DNA of 64,000 nucleotides from NCBI RefSeq assembly GCF_900112815.1, contig NZ_FOND01000017.1:1-64000 (forward strand), in the 5' to 3' direction. The position numbers were made by a program, and so were the translations under genes. The stretch comes from Blastococcus tunisiensis. Its GTDB lineage: Bacteria > Actinomycetota > Actinomycetes > Mycobacteriales > Geodermatophilaceae. This document shows positions 52,055-63,188 of the stretch, piece by piece (the stretch's first letter is position 1; each line of letters opens with the position of its first letter). Below the pieces are notes generated by a model that had not been told where the DNA came from, ran no database searches, and saw nothing but the letters and a program-made list of their open reading frames with translations.

Positions 52055-53110
52055 CGACCGGGGCACCGCCTTCAGCCGGCGGCGCACGACCCCGGTGGCC
52101 AGGAGCGCCACCAGCAGCAGGACGCCGAGCAGCGCGCGGAACCACAGCGGGTCCCACCCGCTGAGGACGATGCCCTCCCGCGAGACGGCGTAGAGCAGCG
52201 CGCCCACGGAGGCGCCGATCGCCGAGCCGTACCCCCCGGTGAGCAGGCAGCCGCCGAGGACCGCCACCACGATGAAGTCGATCGCCGTGGTCAGGACCGG
52301 GGAGCCGATGCCGACCGAGCCGAAGCGGACCAGCCCCAGCGTGCCGATCAGCCAGCCGGCCGACGCGGTGAGGCCGAAGAGCACGAGCGTCGTCCGCTGG
52401 ACCGGCACCCCCAGCTGGCGGGCCGCCGTCCGGGCTCCCCCGCTGGCGAAGACGGCGTTGCCGAAGCGGGTGCGCCACAGCGCCCAGGTCGCCACCAGGG
52501 TGACCCCGAGCCACCAGAGCAGGGACACGCGGAAGCGGCCGTCACCCACCTGCAGCGTGGAGCCGAACACCGCGACGGCGGACTCCCAGCCCGGGGCCTC
52601 GTCCACCCCGGCGACCCGGCCCGACCCCGTCACGGCGAGCGCGCCGGCCTGGGAGACCCCCTGCAGGACGAGGAACGTCGCCAGGGTCACCAGGAAGCTC
52701 GGCAGCCCGGTGTTCACCACCAGGAACGCGTTGACCAGGCCGACGGCCAGGGCCGCCGCCAGGGAGACCAGCAGCGCCGGCCAGATGTCCCACCCCGCGT
52801 GCTGGACCAGCAGTGCCGTGAGCAGCGGGCTGGCCACGGCGACGACGCCCACCGACAGGTCGAACTGGCCGGCGATGAGCAGCAGTCCCACGGCCACCCC
52901 GCCGATGCCCAGCAGCGCCGCCGTGTCCAGGACGCCGGCCAGCCCGCCGGTCGTGAGCAGCGCCGGCGCCTGCAGGCCGAACACCACCGAGACGACGAGC
53001 AGGGCGACCAGTGCGGGCAGGCTCGGCCGCGCGAGCGCCCGCCCGAGCAGCCGGCGGCCGGTCGAGGGGGCGGGCGACGCCGTCGACGTGGGCAGCCGGG
53101 TGCTGGTCAC
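52052..53110 (-). CDS. ABC transporter permease (CUT2 sugar type)
   Basis: A 352-residue membrane protein with about nine to ten helices. LLIAGQFDLSVGVVAVASPL is the RbsC/XylH-type signature (normally GGIDLSVG). AFLVVNTGLPSFLVTLATF and VLGGCLLTGGYGSAIGASVG are the other conserved blocks. This is the family importing ribose, xylose, galactose or similar compounds. No periplasmic binding protein gene is nearby; the ribokinase gene is 38 kb away. The GTG at 53110 was chosen for GCGAGG ahead; GTG 53134 is possible. The stop begins 76-bp repeat copy C. Confidence 0.87.
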   Translation of the reverse strand: MTSTRLPTSTASPAPSTGRRLLGRALARPSLPALVALLVVSVVFGLQAPALLTTGGLAGVLDTAALLGIGGVAVGLLLIAGQFDLSVGVVAVASPLLTALLVQHAGWDIWPALLVSLAAALAVGLVNAFLVVNTGLPSFLVTLATFLVLQGVSQAGALAVTGSGRVAGVDEAPGWESAVAVFGSTLQVGDGRFRVSLLWWLGVTLVATWALWRTRFGNAVFASGGARTAARQLGVPVQRTTLVLFGLTASAGWLIGTLGLVRFGSVGIGSPVLTTAIDFIVVAVLGGCLLTGGYGSAIGASVGALLYAVSREGIVLSGWDPLWFRALLGVLLLVALLATGVVRRRLKAVPRS

Positions 53111-53250
53111 CGGCAGGCCTCGCGACGGAGCCACAGCCCGGTCAGGGCACGGGACGACGGCAGCGGGACCTCCTCGGCGGGCGGATGGAGGACAGTCTCC
53201 ACGACGCGGCCCGACCCGTGCAGCGGCCCGCCGCGAGCGGGGCCGGGCGG

Positions 53251-55244
<1,994 letters not shown>

Positions 55245-55251
55245 GTCGTCT

Positions 55252-55268
55252 GTCGTCCTCCGGACGAC
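55252..55268. terminator. Weak hairpin after purA
   Basis: GTCGTCC, loop TCC, GGACGAC, 8 nt after the purA stop. The 197 nt between it and the convergent gdpD stop hold no gene that I can support. Confidence 0.45.
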
Positions 55269-55465
55269 ACCGCGGCCAGGAGCCGTCCCCTGCTGAGCTG
55301 AGCTGTTGCCGACCGCTCCTCGGGGAGGCCTCCGGCCCCCGTCGTCGCGGCCGTCTCGCGGGAGCGGCTCTCGCCGGGTTCCGCGGCTCCGAGCCCGCCT
55401 GGCTTGGTCCTCGCGGCTTCTCGCCCCTTCTCTGGGGACCCTTCGGGCCCCCGTCGGCGGGGCGG

Positions 55466-56494
55466 TCAGACCGCGGCGGGGGTGCGGGTCTGCAGTTCGG
55501 CGACGGCTGCGGCGGCGTGCTCGGGGGAGTCGGTGATCAGGCCGTCGACGCCGAGCGACAGCAGCTGCCGCGCGATGCCGACCGCGTCACCGTGCGCCTC
55601 GGGGATCGTGCCGATGCGCAGGTGCTCGGGCAGGTAGGCGTTCTCCGCCCGGAGCGTCCAGGTGAACACGGTGAGCGCCGCCCGGTGTGCCTCGGTCACC
55701 AGCGAGGAGGTCCCGCGCACCGGGTGGACGCCGCGGAGCACCCGCTCCACGCTGGGGGCGATGCCCTGGGCGTAGGTGGAGATCTCCCGCAGCCCGGCCC
55801 GGGTGACCATGCGGTCGCCTTCGGCGTGGTTGTTCACCAGCTGGACGATCTCCGGACCGTCGTCGCCCAGGCGGCCGCGCAGCTCCCGCAGCAGGGCCGC
55901 GTCGAAGGCCTGCAGCACCACCGGCCCCTGCGGGCCGGCCGCGTCCAGCCGGCGGAGCTCCTCGGCGACGAGTTCACCCATGGGCAGGGCCGGTTCGGCG
56001 GCCGTGCCGGGGTGCTTGAGCTCGGCGAGCACCCGGATCCGGCGCTCGGCCGTCGACCGGGCACGGGCCAGGTCGACGACCTCGGCGAGGGTCAGGATCC
56101 CGAACCGGCCGTCGTAGGCGGTGTTCAGCGGGCGGAGATCGGGCATCCGCTCCACGGCCCGCAGGGTGCGCAGCTCGTCGAGGGTGAAGTCCTCGGTGAA
56201 CCAACCGGTGCAGGGCGCCCCGTCGACCTCCCGGGTCGTGCGGCGGCCGGCGAACTCGGCGCGGTCGGCGACGTCGGTGGACCAGGAGAGCTCGCTCTCG
56301 TGGCGGACGACGAGGGCGCCGTCCCGGCTGAGGACGACGTCGGGCTCGACCAGCTCGGCGCCGAGGTCGATGGCCAGCTCGTAGCTGGCCGCCGTGTGCT
56401 CGGGGCGGTAGGCGGGGGCACCGCGGTGCCCGACGACGACAGGACGGGGAAGGCGGGTCGCTGGTCGTGCTGCCAGCGACTCGGTCGCGCGCAT
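55466..56494 (-). CDS. Glycerophosphodiester phosphodiesterase
   Basis: A 342-residue TIM-barrel enzyme. The N-terminal active-site block is VVVGHRGAPAYRPEHTAASY (catalytic His), followed by AELVEPDVVLSRDGALVVRH (Glu/Asp metal ligands and second His), and ILTLAEVV and VLAELKHPG further on. Near the C-terminus, VDGLITDSPEHA is typical. It hydrolyses glycerophosphodiesters to glycerol-3-phosphate and an alcohol. No signal peptide is evident with start ATG 56494 (GTG 56503 would add three residues). It is convergent with purA and divergent from rsgA. Confidence 0.9.
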   Translation of the reverse strand: MRATESLAARPATRLPRPVVVGHRGAPAYRPEHTAASYELAIDLGAELVEPDVVLSRDGALVVRHESELSWSTDVADRAEFAGRRTTREVDGAPCTGWFTEDFTLDELRTLRAVERMPDLRPLNTAYDGRFGILTLAEVVDLARARSTAERRIRVLAELKHPGTAAEPALPMGELVAEELRRLDAAGPQGPVVLQAFDAALLRELRGRLGDDGPEIVQLVNNHAEGDRMVTRAGLREISTYAQGIAPSVERVLRGVHPVRGTSSLVTEAHRAALTVFTWTLRAENAYLPEHLRIGTIPEAHGDAVGIARQLLSLGVDGLITDSPEHAAAAVAELQTRTPAAV

Positions 56495-56598
56495 GTCCGC
56501 CACGAAACCTTGATCGGATGGCCGCGGGGTGAACTGAAGCAGACGAGTCGCACACAATTCGCATGACGTCCCGCTGACCAGGGCGGCACCATGCGCCC

Positions 56599-57621
56599 GT
56601 GACCGATCTCTCATCGCTGGGCTGGGACCGCACCGGGACGCCACCGCCCGGCGCCGAACCGGGCCGCGTGGCGCGCGTCGACCGAGGCCGGCTGACCGTG
56701 CTGACCGCCCAGGGCGCGCGCCGGGTGGTGCCGGGAGCTGCCCTCCACGCCGCCGACGGCACCGGTCCCGCGGTGGGCGACTGGGTGGCGCTGCGGGGTG
56801 AACTGGCCGTCGAGATCCTCCCCCGGACGAGTGCCTTCGTCCGCACCGTCGCCGGCCGCACGTCGGCCGCGCAGGTCGTCGCTGCCAACATCGACCTGGT
56901 GCTCGTGGTCGACGCGCTGACCGGCGGGGCGCGGCTGCGCCGCATCGAGCGCTACCTCGCGGTGGCCTGGAGCAGCGGGGCCACCCCGGTCGTGGTCCTG
57001 ACCAAGGCCGACCTCTGCGCCGACGTCGCCGCGGTGGTCGGCGCCGTCCGGGAGGACGCGCTCGGTGTCGAGGTGCTGCCGGTCAGCTCGGTGACCGGGG
57101 ACGGCCTGGCCGCGGTCCGCGACCTGCTCCGCCCCGGCCGGACGGCGGCGATGGTGGGGCCCTCCGGGGTCGGCAAGTCCAGTCTGGCCAACGCGCTGGC
57201 CGGCCGGACGGTGGCGGGGACCCGGGAGATCCGCGGGGACGGTCGCGGGCGGCACGCCACGACCGCCCGCGAGCTGCACCTGCTGCCCGGCGGTGGCCTG
57301 CTGGTCGACACCCCCGGGATGCGGGAGCTGGGGCTGCGCGACGACGCCGAGGGGATCGCGACCGCCTACGCCGACGTCGGGGAGCTCGCGGCCGGGTGCA
57401 GGTTCCGCGACTGCGGCCACTCGGGGGAACCGGGGTGCGCGGTCGCCGCCGCGATCGACGACGGGCGGCTCGATCCCGCCCGGTTCACCGGGTGGCGGAA
57501 ACTCGAGGCCGAGGCACGCCGGCAGCGGTTGCGCGTCGACGCACGCGCCCGGGCCGAGGAGCGGGCCCGGCTGCGCACGCTGCACCGCGCACGCCGGGAG
57601 CAGCCGAACAGGTCCCGCTGA
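56599..57621 (+). CDS. rsgA: Ribosome small-subunit GTPase RsgA (YjeQ)
   Basis: A 340-residue circularly permuted GTPase. An N-terminal OB-fold (about 15-90). The GTPase motifs appear in permuted order: VVLTKADLC (G4), then GPSGVGKSSLANAL (G1), then GRGRHATTAREL (G2 region) and LVDTPGMREL (G3). The zinc site at about 262-275 has CRFRDCGHSGEPGC. RsgA helps mature the 30S subunit. A long Arg-rich C-terminal tail may bind rRNA. GTG 56599. It precedes purD by 23 nt, but purD has its own leaderless promoter. Confidence 0.94.
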   Translation: MTDLSSLGWDRTGTPPPGAEPGRVARVDRGRLTVLTAQGARRVVPGAALHAADGTGPAVGDWVALRGELAVEILPRTSAFVRTVAGRTSAAQVVAANIDLVLVVDALTGGARLRRIERYLAVAWSSGATPVVVLTKADLCADVAAVVGAVREDALGVEVLPVSSVTGDGLAAVRDLLRPGRTAAMVGPSGVGKSSLANALAGRTVAGTREIRGDGRGRHATTARELHLLPGGGLLVDTPGMRELGLRDDAEGIATAYADVGELAAGCRFRDCGHSGEPGCAVAAAIDDGRLDPARFTGWRKLEAEARRQRLRVDARARAEERARLRTLHRARREQPNRSR

Positions 57622-57632
57622 CCGCTCATCGG

Positions 57633-57638
57633 TACGTT
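57633..57638 (+). promoter_or_regulatory. -10 box TACGTT, leaderless promoter of purD
   Basis: TACGTT lies 6 nt before the purD GTG at 57645, with no ribosome binding site between. Confidence 0.6.
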
Positions 57639-57644
57639 CGCCCC

Positions 57645-58901
57645 GTGCGCGTGCTCGTGATCGGCTCCGGTGCCCGGGAGCACGCCCTGTGCGTGGCTCT
57701 GTCGTCCGACCCCGCGGTGGGCGCGCTCGCCTGCGCCCCCGGTAACGCCGGCACCCGGGCGCTCGCCGAACCGCACGTCGTCGACGTCGCCGACCCCGAC
57801 GCGATCGCCGCGCTCGCCACGGCCTGGTCGGCCGATCTCGTCGTCGTCGGCCCCGAGGTCCCGCTGGTCGCCGGTGCCGCCGACGCCGTCCGCGAGGCCG
57901 GCATCGCCTGCTTCGGCCCCTCGGCGCAGGCCGCCCAGCTGGAGGGCAGCAAGTCCTTCGCCAAGCACGTCATGGAGGCGGCCGGCGTGCCCACGGCGCG
58001 GGCCTGGCCGGTCGGCGGGCCGGCCGAGCTGGAGACGGTGCTCGACGAGGTCGGCGCCCCGTACGTCGTGAAGGACGACGGCCTGGCCGCCGGCAAGGGC
58101 GTGCTGGTCACCGGCGACCGCGCCGCCGCGGCGGCGCACGGCCGCCGGATCCTCGACGCCGGTGGCGCCGTCCTGGTGGAGGAGTTCCTGGACGGCCCCG
58201 AGGTCTCGCTGTTCGCGGTCACCGACGGGACGACGGTGCTGCCGCTGGTGCCCGCCCAGGACCACAAGCGCCGCGACGACGGCGACGGCGGCCCGAACAC
58301 CGGCGGGATGGGCGCCTACGCCCCGCTCCCGTGGGCGCCGCCCGGACTGGTCGAGGAGGTCGTGGCGACGGTGCTGCAGCCGACCGTCGACGAGATGCGC
58401 CGGCGCGGGGAGACCTTCAGCGGCCTGCTCTACGCCGGGCTGGCGCTGACCTCGCGCGGCGTCCGCGTGGTGGAGTTCAACGCCCGTTTCGGCGATCCGG
58501 AGACGCAGGTGGTGCTCCCGCTGCTGGCGACCCCGCTCGCCGGGCTGCTGCACGCCGCCGCCACGGGCACCCTCGCCGATCACCCCCCGCTGCGCTGGCG
58601 GGACGGCGCCGCGGTGACCGTCGTCGTCGCCGCCCCGGGCTATCCGGAGGCGCCCCGGACGGGCGACCCGGTGACCGGCGCGGACGGCGACGGGGTGCTG
58701 CACGCCGGGACGGCGATCTCGGCCGACGGCACCGTGCACTCCTCCGGGGGGCGGGTGCTCTCGGTGGTGGGGCTGGGCCCCGACCTGGCCGCCGCCCGGC
58801 AGACCGCCTACGAGCGGGTGGCCGGCGTCCGGCTGGCCGATGCGCACTGGCGCACCGACATCGCGCTGGCCGCCGTCGAGGGGCGGATCGCCGTCCCCTG
58901 A
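57645..58901 (+). CDS. purD: Phosphoribosylamine-glycine ligase (GAR synthetase)
   Basis: A 418-residue ATP-grasp enzyme. It begins VRVLVIGSGAREHALCVALS; then VVGPEVPLVAGAADAVREAG, GPSAQAAQLEGSKSFAKHVM, VVKDDGLAAGKGVLV (ATP-grasp lysine), and AQDHKRRDDGDGGPNTGGMG, the PurD signature. ARFGDPETQVVLPLL binds metal-ATP. It joins glycine to phosphoribosylamine, the second step of purine synthesis. The promoter is leaderless. A tiny frame and purB follow. Confidence 0.95.
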   Translation: MRVLVIGSGAREHALCVALSSDPAVGALACAPGNAGTRALAEPHVVDVADPDAIAALATAWSADLVVVGPEVPLVAGAADAVREAGIACFGPSAQAAQLEGSKSFAKHVMEAAGVPTARAWPVGGPAELETVLDEVGAPYVVKDDGLAAGKGVLVTGDRAAAAAHGRRILDAGGAVLVEEFLDGPEVSLFAVTDGTTVLPLVPAQDHKRRDDGDGGPNTGGMGAYAPLPWAPPGLVEEVVATVLQPTVDEMRRRGETFSGLLYAGLALTSRGVRVVEFNARFGDPETQVVLPLLATPLAGLLHAAATGTLADHPPLRWRDGAAVTVVVAAPGYPEAPRTGDPVTGADGDGVLHAGTAISADGTVHSSGGRVLSVVGLGPDLAAARQTAYERVAGVRLADAHWRTDIALAAVEGRIAVP

Positions 58902-58912
58902 CCGGCCTGCGC

Positions 58913-58918
58913 GAGACT
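58913..58918 (+). promoter_or_regulatory. Possible -10 box GAGACT before the purB leader frame
   Basis: GAGACT lies 6 nt before GTG 58925. It differs from the TAnnnT pattern in the first base but has the same spacing as the leaderless promoters nearby. Confidence 0.35.
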
Positions 58919-58924
58919 GGAGCC

Positions 58925-58950
58925 GTGCTGATGGCGACGAGGTGGGCCCG

Positions 58951-58954
<4 letters not shown>
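58925..58954 (+). CDS. Putative 9-aa leader peptide overlapping purB
   Basis: GTG 58925 opens MLMATRWAR and ends at TGA 58952-58954, which overlaps the purB ATG as ATGA. Together with a -10-like box 6 nt upstream this would be a leaderless frame translationally coupled to purB. It is too short to judge by codon use and may be chance. Confidence 0.3.
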
Positions 58955-60254
<1,300 letters not shown>

Positions 60255-60258
<4 letters not shown>

Positions 60259-61112
60259 TCGACCTCCCGCTCGTCGCCCGCGGCAAGGTGCGGGAGATCT
60301 ACGACGCCGGTGACGGCCGGCTGCTGCTCGTGGCCTCGGACCGCATCTCGGCCTACGACCACGTGCTGCCCACGCCGATCCCGGACAAGGGCGCCGTGCT
60401 CACCCGCTTGTCGGTGTGGTGGTTCGAGCAGCTCGCGCCCGTGCTGGCGGAGTTCGGCGCTTCGCACCACCTGGTCAGCGCATCCGAGGTGCCGGCAGCG
60501 GTGGCCGGCCGGGCGATGCTGGTCCGCCGGCTGGAGATGCTGCCGGTCGAGTGCGTGGCCCGCGGCTACCTGTCCGGGGGCGGCACCGCGGAGTACCGGC
60601 GCACCGGCTCCATCCGCGACGTCGCGCTGCCGCCCGGGCTGGTCGAGGGCTCGAAGCTGCCGGAGCCGGTGTTCACGCCGTCCACCAAGGCCGAGCTGGG
60701 GGAGCACGACGAGCCGATCGACTTCCCCCGCGTGGTGGAGCTGGTCGGCGCGGAGCGGGCCGAGCAGCTGCGCGCCCTGACCCTGGCGCTGTACCGGCGG
60801 GGCGCGGAGCTGGCCGAGGCCGCGGGGATCATCCTGGCCGACACGAAGGTCGAGTTCGGCCTCGCCGCGGGGTCGCTGGTGCTCGGCGACGAGGTGCTCA
60901 CCCCCGACTCCTCGCGCTTCTGGCCGGCCGCCACCTGGTCGCCCGGCTCGGTGCAGCCGTCCTACGACAAGCAGTACGTCCGCGACTGGCTGACGTCGTC
61001 CGGGTGGGACCGCGTCTCCCCGCCGCCGGAGCTGCCCGAGGACGTCGTCGCCGCCACCCGCGAGCGCTACGTCACCGCCTACGAACGCCTCACCGGCCAG
61101 CGCTTCACCTGA
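60255..61112 (+). CDS. purC: SAICAR synthetase
   Basis: A 285-residue enzyme beginning [20 protein letters not shown], with [65 protein letters not shown] and the C-terminal [11 protein letters not shown]. It joins aspartate to CAIR using ATP. The GTG overlaps the purB stop by 4 nt, so both are coupled. In many actinobacteria purS follows directly; here a DUF559-like gene bracketed by repeats intervenes. Confidence 0.95.
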
Positions 61113-61120
61113 CCCCAGCC

Positions 61121-61179
61121 GCCGAATCATGCGATCTCGTGGCCATCGGCGGCTGATGGCCACGAGATCGCAGGGTTCG
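61121..61179 (+). repeat. Hairpin repeat flanking the DUF559-like gene, left copy
   Basis: TGCGATCTCGTGGCCATC (61130-61147), 7-nt loop, and its exact complement (61155-61172): an 18-bp perfect stem framed by CGAA and TTCG. It starts 8 nt after the purC stop. The right copy (62118-62176) has the same orientation and differs at nine of 59 positions, including a paired T-A to A-T change in the stem. Confidence 0.85.
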
Positions 61180-61234
61180 CCCGGCCTGTGGACGGCGCCC
61201 GCCCCACGTGCCCCGGATCGGCAGGCTCCTGGCC

Positions 61235-62104
61235 ATGCCGACTCCGCCCGTGCCGCCCCGGGTCACCGGACCGATCGACCGCTCCAGGGCTGAGGCGGCG
61301 GGCGTCACCGACTGGCACCTGCGGCACCGGGAGGTCGTGCGCACGTCCCGGAACACCTACCTGCCGCACCTGGCCGGTGAACTCGACCGGGTGCGAGCAG
61401 TGCTGCTGGGCGCTCCGGAGGATGCGGTCGTCAGCCACCTGACGGCGGCACGGACCTGGGGATTCGAGGTTCCGCTGGTGCCGGACGACGGGCGTGTCCA
61501 CCTGACCGTCCGGCCGGAGGCCCGACTGCGGCACCGGCGGGACCGGAGGATCCACTTCTCGGCCGTGCCGGCCCCCGAGACCCGTCGTCGGCACGGCGTC
61601 GTGGTCACGTCACCCAGCCGGACGTGGATCGACCTCGCGGCATCGCTACCGCCGGCGGCCCTGCTCGCGGTCACCGATCAGATGCTTGCCCGGGGGTTCC
61701 CCGAGGACGAGTTCCCGGTGATCCTGCGCCGTTCGGCGGGCCGCCGCGGGGTCGCGACCGCCCGGCGCGTGGCCGAGCGCGGGAACGCGGGATCCGGCTC
61801 CCCCATGGAGTCCGTTCTCCGCTGGCTGCTGCTGGAGGCGGGCCTGCCGGAGCCGGTGCTGCAGCAGGTCGTCCGGGTGGACGGGCGGTTCGTCGGTCAG
61901 GTGGACATGGCCTGGCCGGACCGGAAGGTGCTCGTCGAGTTCGACGGCGACGTGCACCGCGAGCGGCGGGTCTTCGTCGACGACCTGCGCCGGCAGAACG
62001 GGCTGGTGCTCGCCGGCTGGACGATCCTCCGGTTCTCGTCGGCGGACGTGCTGGGTCGGCCGGAGCAGGTGCTGGCCACGATCCGCGCCGCGCTGGGGCT
62101 GTGA
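61235..62104 (+). CDS. DUF559/AbiEi-like protein with Vsr-type nuclease core
   Basis: A 289-residue protein. The N-terminal half is AbiEi-like: AAGVTDWHLRHREVVRTSRN, VSHLTAARTWGFEVPLV, VVVTSPSRTWIDLAASLPPA. The C-terminal half has LRWLLLEAGLPEPVLQQVVR, then GQVDMAWPDRKVLVEFDGDV and LRRQNGLVLAGWTILRFSS, a DUF559-like core (D...EFDG...W) of the Vsr/PD-(D/E)XK fold. Nuclease activity is plausible but unproven, and no toxin partner is encoded nearby. It lies between purC and purS, bracketed by two related hairpin repeats, as if inserted as a cassette. A paralogue is at 28484-29482. ATG 61235 has GGCAGG upstream. Confidence 0.78.
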   Translation: MPTPPVPPRVTGPIDRSRAEAAGVTDWHLRHREVVRTSRNTYLPHLAGELDRVRAVLLGAPEDAVVSHLTAARTWGFEVPLVPDDGRVHLTVRPEARLRHRRDRRIHFSAVPAPETRRRHGVVVTSPSRTWIDLAASLPPAALLAVTDQMLARGFPEDEFPVILRRSAGRRGVATARRVAERGNAGSGSPMESVLRWLLLEAGLPEPVLQQVVRVDGRFVGQVDMAWPDRKVLVEFDGDVHRERRVFVDDLRRQNGLVLAGWTILRFSSADVLGRPEQVLATIRAALGL

Positions 62105-62117
62105 CCGGCCCCGCGCC

Positions 62118-62176
62118 GCCGAACCATGCGAACTCGTGGCCATCCGCCGCCGATCGCCACGAGTTCGCATGGCTCG
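62118..62176 (+). repeat. Hairpin repeat flanking the DUF559-like gene, right copy
   Basis: CCATGCGAACTCGTGGC (62124-62140) and its exact complement (62156-62172) form a 17-bp stem, continued by a short inner stem after one mismatch. It starts 14 nt after the stop of the DUF559-like gene. Compared with the left copy, the T at 61135 is A here (62132) and its partner A (61167) is T (62164), preserving the pair. Confidence 0.85.
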
Positions 62177-62259
62177 CGGGGAGGAGCAGGCGAGACGAGG
62201 GTCACGGGCGGTCCCAGGGGCGTGAGCGCACACACAGGAGGACGGCGGACGCCGCCCGG

Positions 62260-62265
62260 TACCCT
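62260..62265 (+). promoter_or_regulatory. -10 box TACCCT, leaderless promoter of purSQL
   Basis: TACCCT lies 7 nt before the purS GTG at 62273. It gives the purS-purQ-purL unit its own promoter downstream of the inserted cassette. Confidence 0.6.
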
Positions 62266-62272
62266 CGACAGC

Positions 62273-62512
62273 GTGTCCCGGGTGGTCGTCGACGTGGTCC
62301 TCAAGCCGGAGATCTCCGACCCCCAGGGGCAGGCGGTCCTGGGAGCGCTGGGCCGGCTCGGCCACGACAGCATCCGCAGTGTCCGCCAGGGCAAGCACTT
62401 CGTGCTCGAGGTCGACGGGACCCCCGACGAGGCGGAGCTGAAGCAGATCGCCGAGACGCTGCTGGCCAACCCCGTCATCGAGGACGTCGAGCTGCACCTC
62501 ACCAAGGACTGA
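62273..62512 (+). CDS. purS: FGAM synthase subunit PurS
   Basis: A 79-residue protein, [20 protein letters not shown] then [20 protein letters not shown] and [12 protein letters not shown], the full PurS fold. It bridges PurQ and PurL in the three-subunit formylglycinamidine ribonucleotide synthase and helps channel ammonia. purQ starts 4 nt after its stop. GTG 62273 fits the leaderless promoter. Confidence 0.93.
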   Translation: MSRVVVDVVLKPEISDPQGQAVLGALGRLGHDSIRSVRQGKHFVLEVDGTPDEAELKQIAETLLANPVIEDVELHLTKD

Positions 62513-62516
62513 CGTC

Positions 62517-63188
62517 GTGCGCATCGGTGTTCTCACCTTCCCCGGCTCCCTGGACGACGTCGACGCCGCCCGCGCGGTGCGGCTGGCCGGAGGGGCGCCG
62601 GTCCCGCTGTGGCACGGCGACCACGACCTGAAGGACGTCGACGCCGTCGTCCTCCCCGGTGGCTTCTCCTACGGCGACTACCTGCGGGCCGGGGCCATCG
62701 CTGCCCGCTCGCCGCTGATGCAGGACGTCGTGACGGCCGCCCGGCAGGGCCTCCCCGTGCTCGGCATCTGCAACGGCTTCCAGGTGCTCTGCGAGGCCGG
62801 GCTGCTGCCCGGCGCGCTGACCCGCAACAGCCACCTGCACTTCCGCAACCGCGACCAGGTGCTGCAGGTCGAGCGGGCCGACACCGCCTGGACCGCCGAC
62901 TACGCGGCCGGTCAGCGCATCGTCATCCCGGTCAAGAACGGCGAGGGCCGGTACGTGGGGTCGCCGGCGGACCTCGACCGCCTCGAGGGCGAGAACCGGG
63001 TGGTGTTCCGCTACGTGGACGGCAACCCGAACGGGTCCAGCCGCGACATCGCCGGCGTCGCCAGCGAGAACGGCCGGGTCGTGGGCCTCATGCCGCACCC
63101 GGAGCACGCGGTCGAGGACCTCACCGGGCCGAGCACCGACGGGCTCGGCTTCTTCACCAGCATCCTGAAGGCGGTCGTGAACGCGTGA
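62517..63188 (+). CDS. purQ: FGAM synthase glutaminase subunit PurQ
   Basis: A 223-residue class I glutamine amidotransferase. It begins [20 protein letters not shown]. The nucleophile cysteine is in [15 protein letters not shown] (about residue 86), preceded by [18 protein letters not shown]. The catalytic His and Glu are in [11 protein letters not shown] near the C-terminus. It releases ammonia from glutamine for PurL. Its stop overlaps the purL GTG by 4 nt. Confidence 0.95.
   Translation: MRIGVLTFPGSLDDVDAARAVRLAGGAPVPLWHGDHDLKDVDAVVLPGGFSYGDYLRAGAIAARSPLMQDVVTAARQGLPVLGICNGFQVLCEAGLLPGALTRNSHLHFRNRDQVLQVERADTAWTADYAAGQRIVIPVKNGEGRYVGSPADLDRLEGENRVVFRYVDGNPNGSSRDIAGVASENGRVVGLMPHPEHAVEDLTGPSTDGLGFFTSILKAVVNA

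Noticed and set aside
55435-55450. GGGACCCTTCGGGCCC as a second DevR box
   Set aside because: It does not fit the 14-bp spacing of the consensus and lies between two gene ends, not at a promoter.
55269-55465. Possible gene between purA and gdpD
   Set aside because: Frames through this stretch are Arg/Pro-rich without a plausible start or ribosome binding site.
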